The translations under genes were made by a program, and so were the position numbers. A stretch of 64,000 nucleotides of DNA from Oscillospiraceae bacterium (GTDB lineage Bacteria > Bacillota > Clostridia > Oscillospirales > Ruminococcaceae), in contig JAFLUG010000003.1 in assembly GCA_022508885.1 (NCBI GenBank), forward strand, positions 1-64,000. The letters are read 5' to 3'. The notes under the pieces are model-generated. The model searched no databases. It saw only the letters and a program-made list of their open reading frames with translations, and was not told where the DNA came from. Positions 1-10,349 of this stretch are shown piece by piece; position 1 is the stretch's first letter, and each line of letters starts with the position of its first letter.

Positions 1-1
1 C

Positions 2-1129
2 AGCGACAGCAGGCTTTCCAAAATGAATATGCCCGCGCTTTCCGACGAGCAGAGCTTAATGGACAGCGCGCTTGCTTCGATTTACAACAAAAGCGAACAG
101 GGCGGCTTCGGAAACGGCAAAGGCGCGGGTCACGGTCCGTCAAGTCCGCAGATATCGCGTTGGCTGGGAGATGTGCGCACGCTGTTTGATAAGGAGCTTG
201 TGAAGATAATCCAGAATGACGCTATGGCGCGCTGCGGATTAAAACAGCTTATTTTCGAGCCTGAGCTTCTCGAAAACACCGAGCCGGACATTTCCCTCGC
301 GTCAGCTATCCTTACCTTAAAGGATATGATACCAAAGCGCTCGAAGGACAGCGTCCGCGCGTTCATAAGAAAAATAGTTGAGGATATAAACAAGCTTCTC
401 GAGCAGGACATAAGGCGCGCCGTGACCGCCGCGGTAAACAAGCGCGAGCATTCGCCCATCCCTTCGGCCTCCGCGCTCGACTATAAGATGACCATCCGCC
501 GTAATCTGAAACACTGGTCTCCCGAGCTTAAAACGATAGTCCCCGAGCATTTTTATTTCTTCGAGCGCGCCGCGACCTCAGCCGCAAATAAATGGACGAT
601 AATTCTTGACATCGACCAGAGCGGCTCTATGGGCGAATCGGTGATCTATTCGTCAGTGATAAGCTGTATTCTCGCGAGCATGTCGTCGCTTAAAACACGG
701 GTCGTCGCTTTTGATACGAATATCATCGACCTCACAGACAAATGCTCCGACCCCGTTGATCTGCTCTACGGATTTCAGCTTGGCGGCGGTACGGATATTG
801 ACAAATCGGTGGCTTATTGTCAGCAGTTTATTGAAAATCCCCGTAAAACGCTGTTTTTCCTTATTTCCGATCTTTACGAGGGAGGAAACCGCGCGGCGTT
901 TATCCGGCGCATGGAAGAGATAAAAGGCTCCGGCGCTACTGTCGTATGCCTGCTCGCGCTTGCCGACGGAGGCAAGCCGTATTATGACGAAAGCGTTGCG
1001 AACAAGCTTGCGGGGTTTGGAATACCTTGTTTCGCGTGCAGTCCGCAAAAGCTACCCGAGCTGTTGAATCTTGTGCTTAAAGGGCATGAGCTGTCAGAGT
1101 TTACAAAAAACGCGGAGAAAAACGGCTGA
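2..1129 (+). CDS. VWA (von Willebrand A) domain protein, CoxE-like; N-terminus truncated by window edge
   Basis: MIDAS-like motif DIDQSGSMGES; frame stays open upstream of the 23 ATG to the window edge and no RBS is visible there. Confidence 0.75.
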   Translation, partial: SDSRLSKMNMPALSDEQSLMDSALASIYNKSEQGGFGNGKGAGHGPSSPQISRWLGDVRTLFDKELVKIIQNDAMARCGLKQLIFEPELLENTEPDISLASAILTLKDMIPKRSKDSVRAFIRKIVEDINKLLEQDIRRAVTAAVNKREHSPIPSASALDYKMTIRRNLKHWSPELKTIVPEHFYFFERAATSAANKWTIILDIDQSGSMGESVIYSSVISCILASMSSLKTRVVAFDTNIIDLTDKCSDPVDLLYGFQLGGGTDIDKSVAYCQQFIENPRKTLFFLISDLYEGGNRAAFIRRMEEIKGSGATVVCLLALADGGKPYYDESVANKLAGFGIPCFACSPQKLPELLNLVLKGHELSEFTKNAEKNG

Positions 1130-1166
1130 CATCTGATAATCATTAATTTTAATCGTTTATGTGTTG

Positions 1167-1200
1167 AAAAACGCTCTCGGAATCGTTCCGGGAGCGTTTT
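1167..1200 (+). terminator. Intrinsic terminator downstream of VWA gene
   Basis: AAAACGCTC...GAGCGTTTT inverted repeat followed by AT/T-rich sequence. Confidence 0.7.
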
Positions 1201-1313
1201 ATATAAAAATTTTATCCGGAAGATTAATCAGGTTGGTTATTTTGAACACTTATAGTAATTCACAAATACTATTGTGCTTCTGCACAATTTTTTTGTATAA
1301 ATTTAATAATTTA

Positions 1314-1342
1314 TTGACAAGTTGCCAAAAAATGTGTATAAT
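1314..1342 (+). promoter_or_regulatory. Sigma-A-type promoter of MCP gene
   Basis: TTGACA (1314-1319), 17 nt, TATAAT (1337-1342). Confidence 0.75.
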
Positions 1343-1400
1343 GAAATATAGGATCATATCTGCTTTATGTCTGTATTTTCATACGGAGAAAGAGGTTTCT

Positions 1401-3326
1401 ATGTCAAGAATTGGATTAAAGCTGGTTGCGGTTTTTATGGCGGGTCTGATTGTCGCGGTGGCAACGGTAAATACGATAGCTATGTTCATGGCGGCGTCAA
1501 TGCTCAGAACTGTAGTCGAGACACAGAATATTTCCGGTCTCGCAACTGTTCAGTCTGAGCTGTCCGAGGAGATATTTGAATTGGAAGCGTTTATAGAAAT
1601 GATGGACGCTTTTGATTACACGCTTCCGGGCAACGGAGAAGACGCCGACACATTCTGGGATACTTCATACGGAAGCGACAGCGAGTACGGCGCGTTTTTT
1701 GATACTGACGGCAATATTTACTGGCAGTCGGAAAATTACAGCAGTGCGGATTTTGACCTCAGCAGAGCGCTTAACGGCGGCTGGAGGGGATTTGTTGACG
1801 ATTCCGCAATGGGATTGGCTCTTGAAGTCTGCATGCCTGTCGAGCGTGACGGTACGAAAATCGGCGCCGCGCTTTTAGGGCTGTACATAAGCAATGATTG
1901 GCTTGATGAGCGTAAAGAGGAAACGGGCTTGGAGCTCACCGTCTTCAAGGGTGATGTCCGTTTCAGCACTACGCTCAACGATGAAAACGGAAACCGCGTG
2001 ACAGGGACAAAGATGGCTGAAAATATCGCTAAAATAGTGCTTACTAACGGAGAAAGCTATCACGGAGAGGCAAGTATACTCGGGCAGAATTATTTTGTGG
2101 CATATGAGCCTTTGCCCGATATTGACGGTAATATCATAGGCGCGTATTTTGCGGGTACATCTTCCGCGGAGACTGACGCGATGAAAGCCCAACTTATCAT
2201 CAGCACAATAGTGGCGGCGCTGATAGTTGCGGCACTGTCGGTGGCAGCGATAACGATAGTAAACAAAAAGGTCCTTATCGATCCTATCAGGGAAGCAAAC
2301 AAGCTCGCCGAGGACATGAGTCTCGGACAGCTTCGCAAGCAAAGCACAGACTTCAAGTTCGGCAACGATGAGCTCGGAGACTTTGTGCGCCGTCTTGACT
2401 CCACCAAGAATCAGCTCAACAGCTATATCGGCGACATAAATTCCACCCTTTCGGATATGGCGACCGGAGACTTTACTGTTCAGCCGCAAGTAGAATATCT
2501 CGGTGATTTTACCGAGATAAGTGAGTCCTTTGATAAGATAGAGGAGTCTATCAGCGATATAGTAGGAAGCATCGTAAGTTCTTCACATGATGTCAAAAAC
2601 GGCGCCGAGCAGATCGCCGAGGGTTCTCAGACACTCGCTGACGGTACTGTTCAGCAGGCGGCGGCGGTAGAGGAGCTGTCCGCTTCGATAAACGATATTG
2701 CCGAAAAGGTTCAGCGCAGCGCGCAGAACGCTGCCGAGGCAAGTAAAATTTCCATGCAGACCTCCGATAAAATTACTTTCCAGAACAACGAGGTCAAGAG
2801 TATGCTGGGGGCAATGGACGAGATAAAGGAAAAATCAGACCGTATACAAAACATCATTCAGGCTATCGACGATATTGCTTTCCAGACCAATATCCTCGCG
2901 CTCAACGCCGCGATAGAGGCGGCTCGCGCGGGTGCCGCGGGCAAGGGCTTTGCAGTAGTAGCCGACGAGGTAAGAAACCTTGCCGCAAAAAGCGCGGAAT
3001 CGGCCAAACAGACCGGCGAGCTTATAAACGCTACCATTGACGCTGTAAACAAGGGGACTGTCATTGCGGAAAGCACTGCCGAAACAATGAAGCAGGTAAC
3101 AGAACTTGCGGTTCAGACCAATTCGTATATCAGCGACATAACCGCCGCGACCGAGGAACAGACACAAGCAATTTCGCAGGTAAAGGTAGGTATTGACAAG
3201 ATCTCGCAGGTGGTAAATCAGAACTCCGCGACAGCCGAAGAAACTGCCGCTTCCTGCCAGGAACTCAACGCTCAGTCGTCTACTCTGGAAAATAATATCA
3301 GGAGATTTACGGTAAAAGATATATGA
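1401..3326 (+). CDS. Methyl-accepting chemotaxis protein with extracytoplasmic Cache-like sensor and HAMP
   Basis: Two TM segments, HAMP, and MCP signature [35 protein letters not shown]; start set at [12 protein letters not shown] downstream of the promoter rather than the ORF-track start 1161. Confidence 0.93.
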   Translation: MSRIGLKLVAVFMAGLIVAVATVNTIAMFMAASMLRTVVETQNISGLATVQSELSEEIFELEAFIEMMDAFDYTLPGNGEDADTFWDTSYGSDSEYGAFFDTDGNIYWQSENYSSADFDLSRALNGGWRGFVDDSAMGLALEVCMPVERDGTKIGAALLGLYISNDWLDERKEETGLELTVFKGDVRFSTTLNDENGNRVTGTKMAENIAKIVLTNGESYHGEASILGQNYFVAYEPLPDIDGNIIGAYFAGTSSAETDAMKAQLIISTIVAALIVAALSVAAITIVNKKVLIDPIREANKLAEDMSLGQLRKQSTDFKFGNDELGDFVRRLDSTKNQLNSYIGDINSTLSDMATGDFTVQPQVEYLGDFTEISESFDKIEESISDIVGSIVSSSHDVKNGAEQIAEGSQTLADGTVQQAAAVEELSASINDIAEKVQRSAQNAAEASKISMQTSDKITFQNNEVKSMLGAMDEIKEKSDRIQNIIQAIDDIAFQTNILALNAAIEAARAGAAGKGFAVVADEVRNLAAKSAESAKQTGELINATIDAVNKGTVIAESTAETMKQVTELAVQTNSYISDITAATEEQTQAISQVKVGIDKISQVVNQNSATAEETAASCQELNAQSSTLENNIRRFTVKDI

Positions 3327-3384
3327 TGCCGAGCAATTTCAACAATTGACAAATTGAGTTGTAAAGGTCAGACACTCAAAACAA

Positions 3385-3409
3385 AAAAGCCCTGCCATGC
3401 AGGGCTTTT
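3385..3409. terminator. Bidirectional terminator hairpin between convergent genes
   Basis: AAAAGCCCTGC-CAT-GCAGGGCTTTT with flanking A and T runs. Confidence 0.75.
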
Positions 3410-3453
3410 ATTTTACGTTCATCCGCTGTATGCTGTCGGATTGCTCAGCTTTA

Positions 3454-5301
3454 TCAGATGTTCCAGAACACATACATTTCGAAATAAACTATTGCAGTTA
3501 TCGGCAGCACACAACCCACTGTATTCAGAATATAACGAATATTGAATGCCTTTTCCTGTTTTTTTGAAACCATGAAGAAAACCGAACCTACCGCGGATAC
3601 TGCGCAAACAGCAACGCAAAGCATTTGTACAATGCCTAAGACGGCACCTGCCGCGAAAGGTATTCCCGCCTGATTGGTCTGAAATACAACATATGTCGAG
3701 ATCAACGCCAAAACCGAAACTATTCTTGCGATCTGTCCCGCTGTCATTATCGCGGCGCCATCGTAAGCAGTCTGTCTGTTATGCTTCTTCAGTTTGAGCC
3801 GGATAAGCAGAAGGTACACTGCCGCCGCCGCCATCAGCAGATACAGTGTGAATAAACAAAGCTCAATAAGATAAAAGCTGTCGTTTATCATATCCATAGA
3901 CGTCATTTGAACTCCGCTGTTGCCGTCAGGGTATATTTTCGAGCCCGCAAGCATTCTCTCTCCCGCATATTCTATCATATATACGCCGCTGCCTAAATCA
4001 TACGCTTCTCCTAAACTATTCGCCGACATTGCCGACAGATAGGGGATAAATTTAAGCATTCCGCGATAGGTAGAGCGTGCTGACAGAAAATAACCGCTCA
4101 GGTTAGCTTTCTGATACGTTCCCGAAGCGTATTTTTCAGGCGAGAGCGTTCCGAATGCAAGCGTTGGAGTATAATACAAAAAATCGTTTCCGCCCGGCTC
4201 GTTTACCATAACTACAAGTCCCGTTTTGGATTCGGGGTCGAACATCATATTCGCTTGTCCCGCATTTGTCGCGCCGTTGTGACCGTAAGTCCTGACGGCA
4301 TTTTCATTACACCAGAAGCCGTGGGCGCAAAGCGGAATATCCGATTCGCCGTAAAAATCCGTACCCGTAAACATGAAATCCTGCGTTTCTTTGCTTTTAA
4401 ACAGAGGCGCGTCGTCGCTTATCAAAGCCTGAGCGTAGGTTATAAGGTCGCCGAGAGTGCCTGTAGCCGCGCCCGCGGGGTATGCGGGGATATAGTCAAG
4501 ACGGTTTCCGAGGTCAATGCAATTTTCCATACTAAACTGATAGCTTTTCGTTTTCTTTCGCTGTTCATACACCCACGCGCTGTCGCTGTGCGTCGGATCA
4601 AGCGCGGTGCGCTCCATTCCGAGCGGCTCGAATATATTCTCGCGGACATATTCGCAGAAATCCTGCCCCGTGATGCATTCTATCACATAACCTGCCACTG
4701 CCGCGCCATAGTTTGAATAAGCGGCTACCTCTCCGGGACGGTGTATCTGTGCAGGCTCTATCGCCTGTAATTCCTCCCCGAGCGATAATACCGCGTTTTC
4801 GTCTGTTTTCCAGATGGGTCGGGCGGTCTCCTGCCAGCCCGCGTTGTGGTTCATAAGGTTCAGCATGGTGATCGGCTCGTCATAGGACAGATGACGGAAA
4901 AATCCGTCGGGGAGATACTCTCTCACATCACGCTCGAGGTCGAGTCTGCCTTGTTCCCAGAGTTGTATCGCGCTTACCCATACCAGCGTTTTTGTAATGC
5001 TGCCCCATTCGTATACGGCGTTTTCATCGGCTGAAATGTTGTTTTTTATGTCAATTTTGCCGAAATATCCCGTGTAAATTACCTCTTCGTCTGTAAATAC
5101 GCCGACAGCGGCAGACGCAAAGGCGGGTTCGCCTTCGTTAAGCTTACGGCTGAGGCTTTCAAGCTCGTTTTTAAATTCCTCCGCGGTAATTCCAGAGGGG
5201 AGTGTTACAGAGCTTAATTCTTCGGCTTGTGCGGGAATAGCGGTCGTCAGCATAAATACCGCGAAAAGGACAGCCGTTATTTTTTTGAATATCTTTTTCA
5301 T
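3454..5301 (-). CDS. Serine hydrolase, beta-lactamase (class C)/PBP4*-like, with C-terminal TM segments
   Basis: Signal peptide, SxxK motif in WGSITKTLVW, YSNYG motif, HGFWCNENAVRTYGHNGATNAG, C-terminal hydrophobic helices. Confidence 0.87.
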   Translation of the reverse strand: MKKIFKKITAVLFAVFMLTTAIPAQAEELSSVTLPSGITAEEFKNELESLSRKLNEGEPAFASAAVGVFTDEEVIYTGYFGKIDIKNNISADENAVYEWGSITKTLVWVSAIQLWEQGRLDLERDVREYLPDGFFRHLSYDEPITMLNLMNHNAGWQETARPIWKTDENAVLSLGEELQAIEPAQIHRPGEVAAYSNYGAAVAGYVIECITGQDFCEYVRENIFEPLGMERTALDPTHSDSAWVYEQRKKTKSYQFSMENCIDLGNRLDYIPAYPAGAATGTLGDLITYAQALISDDAPLFKSKETQDFMFTGTDFYGESDIPLCAHGFWCNENAVRTYGHNGATNAGQANMMFDPESKTGLVVMVNEPGGNDFLYYTPTLAFGTLSPEKYASGTYQKANLSGYFLSARSTYRGMLKFIPYLSAMSANSLGEAYDLGSGVYMIEYAGERMLAGSKIYPDGNSGVQMTSMDMINDSFYLIELCLFTLYLLMAAAAVYLLLIRLKLKKHNRQTAYDGAAIMTAGQIARIVSVLALISTYVVFQTNQAGIPFAAGAVLGIVQMLCVAVCAVSAVGSVFFMVSKKQEKAFNIRYILNTVGCVLPITAIVYFEMYVFWNI

Positions 5302-5307
5302 ATCCGC

Positions 5308-6120
5308 TCACAGCTCCTTTTCGTCATATTCAACCACCGTGCAGATATATTGGTAGATCGCCGTGAACAACGCTATCGCAATCATCACCGCGCTCAGCAT
5401 AAATCCGTCCGCCACCTGCGCAAGCTGAAGCAAGGTCGCGAGTATCGGCAGCAATATCGGAATTATTGGAAGAATACCCGCTATGGCAAGCACCGAGACG
5501 ATCAATACGCCAAGGACGATCATACCCGCGGTAAACTCCTGTCTGCGCACTTCCTTGCTTGTGCCGAAGGTGAGCGTTCCGCTGAAACCCTCGCTGCTCC
5601 TGAAGTATTTTCTGAACTCTACGGCGGTGATTATAAGACCATATGCATAGCCAAAAGAATACGTAAGATTAAACAACCCAAGTTCTGTAAACATTCCACC
5701 CGACAGCAAAGCGAAATACGCTATCCTATCAAAATTTAACGCTGCCTCTTCTCCGAATATGATGTTGTTGAGCTTGATTTTCATTGACAACAGCATAAGC
5801 AGATAGAACACCAGAAACAGCGCGGTAAAAAGTCCGACCGCCAGCGCAAACCGAGCGTTTACAAGGTCGCGCCTTTTTATCGGAATAACACTGTACATCT
5901 TCTCACTATGGTATTTCAGCTCGTTCTGAAACAGCATCGGTACGAAAAATGCTCCCATAAGCAGCGGAAATATAATTCCAAACATCGATGAAAACACAAA
6001 TCCCGTCGCAAAGCAAAAAATAAAGAAACCCACGAAAATCATTCTCATGTTGTTTTTGCCGCCGTTCATTGTGATCAGATCAACTTTTATGATGTCAAGT
6101 GTCTTTCTCATTTCTCCCAT
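5308..6120 (-). CDS. ABC-2 type transporter permease
   Basis: Six-helix hydrophobic pattern; adjacent to paralogous permease and ABC ATPase. Confidence 0.75.
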   Translation of the reverse strand: MGEMRKTLDIIKVDLITMNGGKNNMRMIFVGFFIFCFATGFVFSSMFGIIFPLLMGAFFVPMLFQNELKYHSEKMYSVIPIKRRDLVNARFALAVGLFTALFLVFYLLMLLSMKIKLNNIIFGEEAALNFDRIAYFALLSGGMFTELGLFNLTYSFGYAYGLIITAVEFRKYFRSSEGFSGTLTFGTSKEVRRQEFTAGMIVLGVLIVSVLAIAGILPIIPILLPILATLLQLAQVADGFMLSAVMIAIALFTAIYQYICTVVEYDEKEL

Positions 6121-6129
6121 TAAACCTCC

Positions 6130-6855
6130 TTACAGCTCGCGCTTTGCGAGCCTGCTTGCGGTTATCTCGCCGAACAGCAGACAAACGCCGAGCATAACGA
6201 TGTTTATCACCGCAGCCACTATCGCCCTTCCGCCTATGTCCTCGGGCAATTTCGGCACATTTATCGGGGGAAGCATATCGTAGCTGTTAAGCACGGACAG
6301 TAAGATCGCAATCGCGGTCATAACTCCGAGCGTAATAAGGATTATTTTCATTTCGTTTTCTCTGCCGAAGATCTGCGCCAGCATTTCCATATAGGAAAAC
6401 AAAAGGCAGAAAAAGGCGAATACGCCGATTATCATAACATATATGAGAGTGGTATCTTCAAAGCTCTTCTTGATAAGCTGTACCGCCTCGCCGTCTTGGT
6501 TCGGAAGTATCTTGTACATCTTAAGATTAAACGCTATCACGGCTAAAACTCCCTCAAGCAGCTCGGACAGAAAATGCGCGAGAAAAACATACAGAAATCT
6601 TGCTCTTGTAATATTTTTGCGCTTTACGGGAAGTATGCCGTACAGCTTGTTAAAGCCGCTTTTGTCAGCAACGCTTTGCAGAGGGATAACAAATATTAAC
6701 GCAACAAACGTAATGTACGAGCTGATGAGCGGCGAGAAAAACAAACTAAGCACAAAGCAAATAACGGTGACAATGATAAATACCCTTAACGCCAGCGGCT
6801 TTGCCGTGAGGAAATCGAAGCGCATTACTTTAAGAATGTCTTTCATTCTTTTCAT
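6130..6855 (-). CDS. ABC-2 type transporter permease
   Basis: Multi-TM protein with PLQSVADKSGFNKLYGILPVKRKNI motif resembling ABC-2 exporter permeases; overlaps ATPase gene end. Confidence 0.78.
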   Translation of the reverse strand: MKRMKDILKVMRFDFLTAKPLALRVFIIVTVICFVLSLFFSPLISSYITFVALIFVIPLQSVADKSGFNKLYGILPVKRKNITRARFLYVFLAHFLSELLEGVLAVIAFNLKMYKILPNQDGEAVQLIKKSFEDTTLIYVMIIGVFAFFCLLFSYMEMLAQIFGRENEMKIILITLGVMTAIAILLSVLNSYDMLPPINVPKLPEDIGGRAIVAAVINIVMLGVCLLFGEITASRLAKREL

Positions 6856-7708
6856 ACTTGTCCTCCTTTGCGATGTAGACCAATATCTCGTCTATGCTTG
6901 CCTTTTCGTATTCGAGGGTATCGGGTATTCCCGCGAGGTCGTCGGTTTTTATAAGCGCGTCAAAGCCGTTTCGATACGCGTGAAAGCCGATTAGCCTGCT
7001 TTTAAGCTCTGCCGGAATATCATTCTCCGCTCCCTTTATTACAGCGTAGCTTTCCGTCAGCTCATCCTTTGTCCCGGTATACCACACCTTGCCGTTATGC
7101 AGAATTGTGACATAATCCGCGATACGCTCAATATCGGCGGTGATATGCGTGGAGAACAATACTCCCCGGTTATCATTCTCAATGTATTCCGTGAGAATGT
7201 CGAGCAATTCGTCCCGAGCGACGGGGTCAAGACCGCTTGTCGGCTCGTCGAGAATGATAAGCTCCGCCTTGTGTGAAAGCGCGATCGCGATCATAAGCTT
7301 CATTTTCATTCCCTTTGAGAAATCTCCGACCTTTTTATTGTCCGGCAGGTCAAATTCCTTTAAACGGCGGAAAAACTCGCCGCTGTCCCAGTCCTTGTAG
7401 AAAGGCTTTAACTGCTGTTCGATCTGTTTTACATTCAGATGCTCGGCAAGGTACAGGCTGTCAAACACAACGCCCAGACGTTCTTTTATCTCAATGGTAT
7501 CGCTTACGCTGTCAAGTCCGAACACGGTTATTTTTCCGCTGTCGATTTTCGCCATATTAAGTATTGAACGGATAGTTGTAGTTTTTCCCGAGCCGTTTTC
7601 TCCGACAAATCCCATTATAAAGCCCTTCGGCAGCGAAAAGCTGACGTCATTCAGCGCAAAGCCGTCATACGCCTTGTTAAGACCGCTGATCTCAAGAATG
7701 TTTTCCAT
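6830..7708 (-). CDS. ABC transporter ATP-binding protein
   Basis: Walker A GENGSGKTT, Walker B LIILDEPTSGLDP, H-loop STH. Confidence 0.96.
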   Translation of the reverse strand: MENILEISGLNKAYDGFALNDVSFSLPKGFIMGFVGENGSGKTTTIRSILNMAKIDSGKITVFGLDSVSDTIEIKERLGVVFDSLYLAEHLNVKQIEQQLKPFYKDWDSGEFFRRLKEFDLPDNKKVGDFSKGMKMKLMIAIALSHKAELIILDEPTSGLDPVARDELLDILTEYIENDNRGVLFSTHITADIERIADYVTILHNGKVWYTGTKDELTESYAVIKGAENDIPAELKSRLIGFHAYRNGFDALIKTDDLAGIPDTLEYEKASIDEILVYIAKEDKYEKNERHS

Positions 7709-7709
7709 A

Positions 7710-8084
7710 TTAATCCTCCATAAATTTTTTTAGCGCCGCCATTATATCTTCATTGCTGAGTCCCGCGTTTCGCCCGTTTTTAACGGCCTTTTCAAGTCCG
7801 TCCTCCATTTCGTAGAGCATACGCTCTCGCAAGAGCTCGTTGTTTCGGGGAGCTACAAAATATCCTTTTCCGGCGACTGATACGATAAAGCCCTCGTCCG
7901 CTAAGTCGTTGTACACTCTTGTCGTGGTGATAACACTGATTTTCAGATCACGCGCAAGCTGACGGATAGAGGGAAGCTGTTCGTCCTCCGTGACGGTGCC
8001 GTCCAAGATCTGCGATTTCATCTGCTGTTCTATCTGTTCATAGATAGGCAGCTCCGATTTGTTTTTTATGATTATTTTCATCAT
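7710..8084 (-). CDS. GntR family (YtrA-like) transcriptional regulator
   Basis: MKIIIKNKSELPIYEQIEQQMKSQILDGTVTEDEQLPSIRQLARDLKISVITTTRVYNDLADEGFI wHTH; internal Met start preferred over the track start. Confidence 0.92.
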   Translation of the reverse strand: MMKIIIKNKSELPIYEQIEQQMKSQILDGTVTEDEQLPSIRQLARDLKISVITTTRVYNDLADEGFIVSVAGKGYFVAPRNNELLRERMLYEMEDGLEKAVKNGRNAGLSNEDIMAALKKFMED

Positions 8085-8098
8085 AACTCTCCGTTGGG

Positions 8099-8130
8099 TA
8101 TACTGTATATATTCTGATATATGCAGTATA
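8099..8130. promoter_or_regulatory. Palindromic operator upstream of GntR/ABC operon
   Basis: TATACTGTATATATTCTGATATATGCAGTATA, near-perfect inverted repeat. Confidence 0.7.
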
Positions 8131-8263
8131 TCACAAAAAATCGAGTTTGTCAAGATGTTTTTATATTTTATTTTGGATTTGCTTTAATTTCTGCCTGCTT
8201 TTCACTAAAAATTGTTTTACAACGTTTTGAGGTAAAAAAGTTGCGTTGAAGGAATAAAGTGTA

Positions 8264-8292
8264 TTGACAAATGTGTGAAAGTCTGTTATAAT
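8264..8292 (+). promoter_or_regulatory. Consensus sigma-A promoter of flavodoxin operon
   Basis: TTGACA (8264-8269), 17 nt, TATAAT (8287-8292). Confidence 0.85.
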
Positions 8293-8350
8293 ATGGATAT
8301 CGATTGCGCAATATTAAATTTTGCTCAAATGATCAATGGAGGTAATTAAA

Positions 8351-8758
8351 ATGAAAATTGCTGTAAGATACTACTCAAAGGGCGGTAACACGAAAAAGCT
8401 TGCGGAGGCTATCGCACAGGCTGTGGGGGTTGAAGCAAAGACGACCGAAGCTAAGCTTTCCGAGGATGTGGATATCCTTTTTCTGGGAAGCTCGGTTTAT
8501 GCGGCGGGTATTGACAAGTCGGTAAAAGAGTTTATCAAAGGGATAGACGTAAAGGTAGGTAAAGTCGTTAATTTCAGCACCGCCGCTATTTTAAAATCGA
8601 CCTATAAGCAAGTAGCTAAGCTGCTGGAGGAAAAGAAGATCCCGATGGATAAAGATGAGTTCGCTTGCAGAGGTTCTTTCGCGATGATGCACAAGGGAAA
8701 GCCCGACGCCGAGGACTGCAAGGCGGCGGCTGATTTCGCGAAGAAACTCATATCGTAA
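8351..8758 (+). CDS. Flavodoxin-like protein
   Basis: MKIAVRYYSKGGNTKKLAEAIAQAVG FMN phosphate-loop pattern; GGAGG RBS upstream. Confidence 0.88.
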   Translation: MKIAVRYYSKGGNTKKLAEAIAQAVGVEAKTTEAKLSEDVDILFLGSSVYAAGIDKSVKEFIKGIDVKVGKVVNFSTAAILKSTYKQVAKLLEEKKIPMDKDEFACRGSFAMMHKGKPDAEDCKAAADFAKKLIS

Positions 8759-8769
8759 GGAGAATAAAG

Positions 8770-9210
8770 GTGCAGAATAAATATGACGCGCTGAAGCTCG
8801 AAAATCAGCTGTGCTTTCCTCTTTACGCCTGCTCTAAGGAGATAGTAAAGGCATATAAGCCGTATCTTGACGAGCTTGATCTTACCTATACCCAATATAT
8901 CACAATGATGGTGATGTGGGAATATAAAGAGCTTCGCGTAAAAGAGGTCGGAAAATGTCTTTATCTGGACTCGGGCACGCTTACTCCGCTTTTAAAGCGC
9001 TTAGAGGAAAAGGGATACATTACAAGACACCGTTCGGAAAAGGACGAGCGCGATCTTATCGTAATGATAACAGAAAAAGGTGAGGAGCTTAAGGAAAGGG
9101 CGGCGGACATTCCGCAAAAGATAGGAAAATGCGTAGGTATAGAACCGCAAAAAGCGCAGACGCTGTACGCGCTGCTTTATGAGATACTCGGAAAACTCAC
9201 GGAAAGGTAA
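8770..9210 (+). CDS. MarR family transcriptional regulator
   Basis: wHTH LTPLLKRLEEKGYITRHRSEKDERDLIVMITEKG; GTG start. Confidence 0.93.
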   Translation: MQNKYDALKLENQLCFPLYACSKEIVKAYKPYLDELDLTYTQYITMMVMWEYKELRVKEVGKCLYLDSGTLTPLLKRLEEKGYITRHRSEKDERDLIVMITEKGEELKERAADIPQKIGKCVGIEPQKAQTLYALLYEILGKLTER

Positions 9211-9213
9211 ACT

Positions 9214-10335
9214 ATGGATAACACGGAATTCAGGCTCGGAGAATATCTTGCAAATAACATTGAAAGATTGGTAAAAACAGTTGTAAAATCAACTCTTTCA
9301 AACCCGCGTGAAAGCGCGTTTATGGCGAGGTTTGCACTGGCGAGCAAAGATGCTTCGCGCAGACGCGCGCAGTTGGAGACTGCCGGGCAGAATATCCCGC
9401 CGTTTCTTATCGCAAGTATCACGAGCAGTTGTAACCTACACTGCGCGGGGTGTTATTCGCGGCAGAACCATGCCTGCAGCGACGCCGCGCCCGTAAATCA
9501 GCTTTCCGCCGAGGATTGGGGAAAGATTTTTTCGGAAGCGCGCGAGCTTGGTATAAGCTTTATACTGCTCGCCGGAGGAGAACCGCTGCTGAGAAACGAT
9601 GTTATCGAAGTCGCGGGGGATTATCCCGAGATATTGTTTCCCGTGTTTACAAACGGAACTATGTTTAACGACGGTTATGTAAAGCTCTTTGATAAAAGGC
9701 GTAATCTCCTGCCTGTTCTGAGCATTGAGGGAAGGCTCGAAAAAACAGACGAACGCCGCGGCAAAGGCGTTTACGGCCGCGTAAGGCAGTCGATGGAACG
9801 CATACATAACGATCACCTTATTTTCGGAGCGTCAATAACGGTCACTACGGAAAATTTGCGTGAGATAACGGGTGATGAGTTCCTAAATGAGCTTAGCGAC
9901 AGCGGCTGTAAGGCGGTTATTTACGTTGAGTTTGTCCCCGTGACTGAGGATAGCAAGAGTCTTGCTCCCGGTGATGCGGAGCGGGAATATCTTAAAGAGC
10001 GACTTTTGGAGATACGCGAAAATTATCCGGATATGGTGTTTATCTCATTTCCGGGGGATGAAAAGGCATACGGCGGCTGTTTGGCAGCAGGACGGGGATT
10101 TTTTCATATCAACTCACACGGCGGCGCGGAGCCATGTCCGTTCTCGCCGTATTCGGATATAAACGTGAAAGAGCTCTCGCTGCGCGGGGCTCTGCACTCG
10201 CCGCTGTTTACCGCGCTTCGCGAGCAGAATGTACTTAATGAAGACCACAGCGGCGGCTGCGTTTTGTTTGAACGCAGAGAAACGGTAGAGGCTCTTTTGG
10301 CACAAAGCGCGGCAATTGCCGGAGTCAATGGCTGA
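9214..10335 (+). CDS. Radical SAM protein
   Basis: CxxxCxxC in SSCNLHCAGCYSRQ, GGEPLLR motif; C-terminal CLAAGRGFFHINSHGGAEPCPFSPYSD Cys-containing region. Confidence 0.9.
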   Translation: MDNTEFRLGEYLANNIERLVKTVVKSTLSNPRESAFMARFALASKDASRRRAQLETAGQNIPPFLIASITSSCNLHCAGCYSRQNHACSDAAPVNQLSAEDWGKIFSEARELGISFILLAGGEPLLRNDVIEVAGDYPEILFPVFTNGTMFNDGYVKLFDKRRNLLPVLSIEGRLEKTDERRGKGVYGRVRQSMERIHNDHLIFGASITVTTENLREITGDEFLNELSDSGCKAVIYVEFVPVTEDSKSLAPGDAEREYLKERLLEIRENYPDMVFISFPGDEKAYGGCLAAGRGFFHINSHGGAEPCPFSPYSDINVKELSLRGALHSPLFTALREQNVLNEDHSGGCVLFERRETVEALLAQSAAIAGVNG

Positions 10336-10349
10336 TTGGAGATACTATT

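Noticed and set aside
1875-2489. 204-aa minus-strand ORF within the first MCP gene
   Set aside because: Antisense to a well-supported MCP coding region; no family signal.
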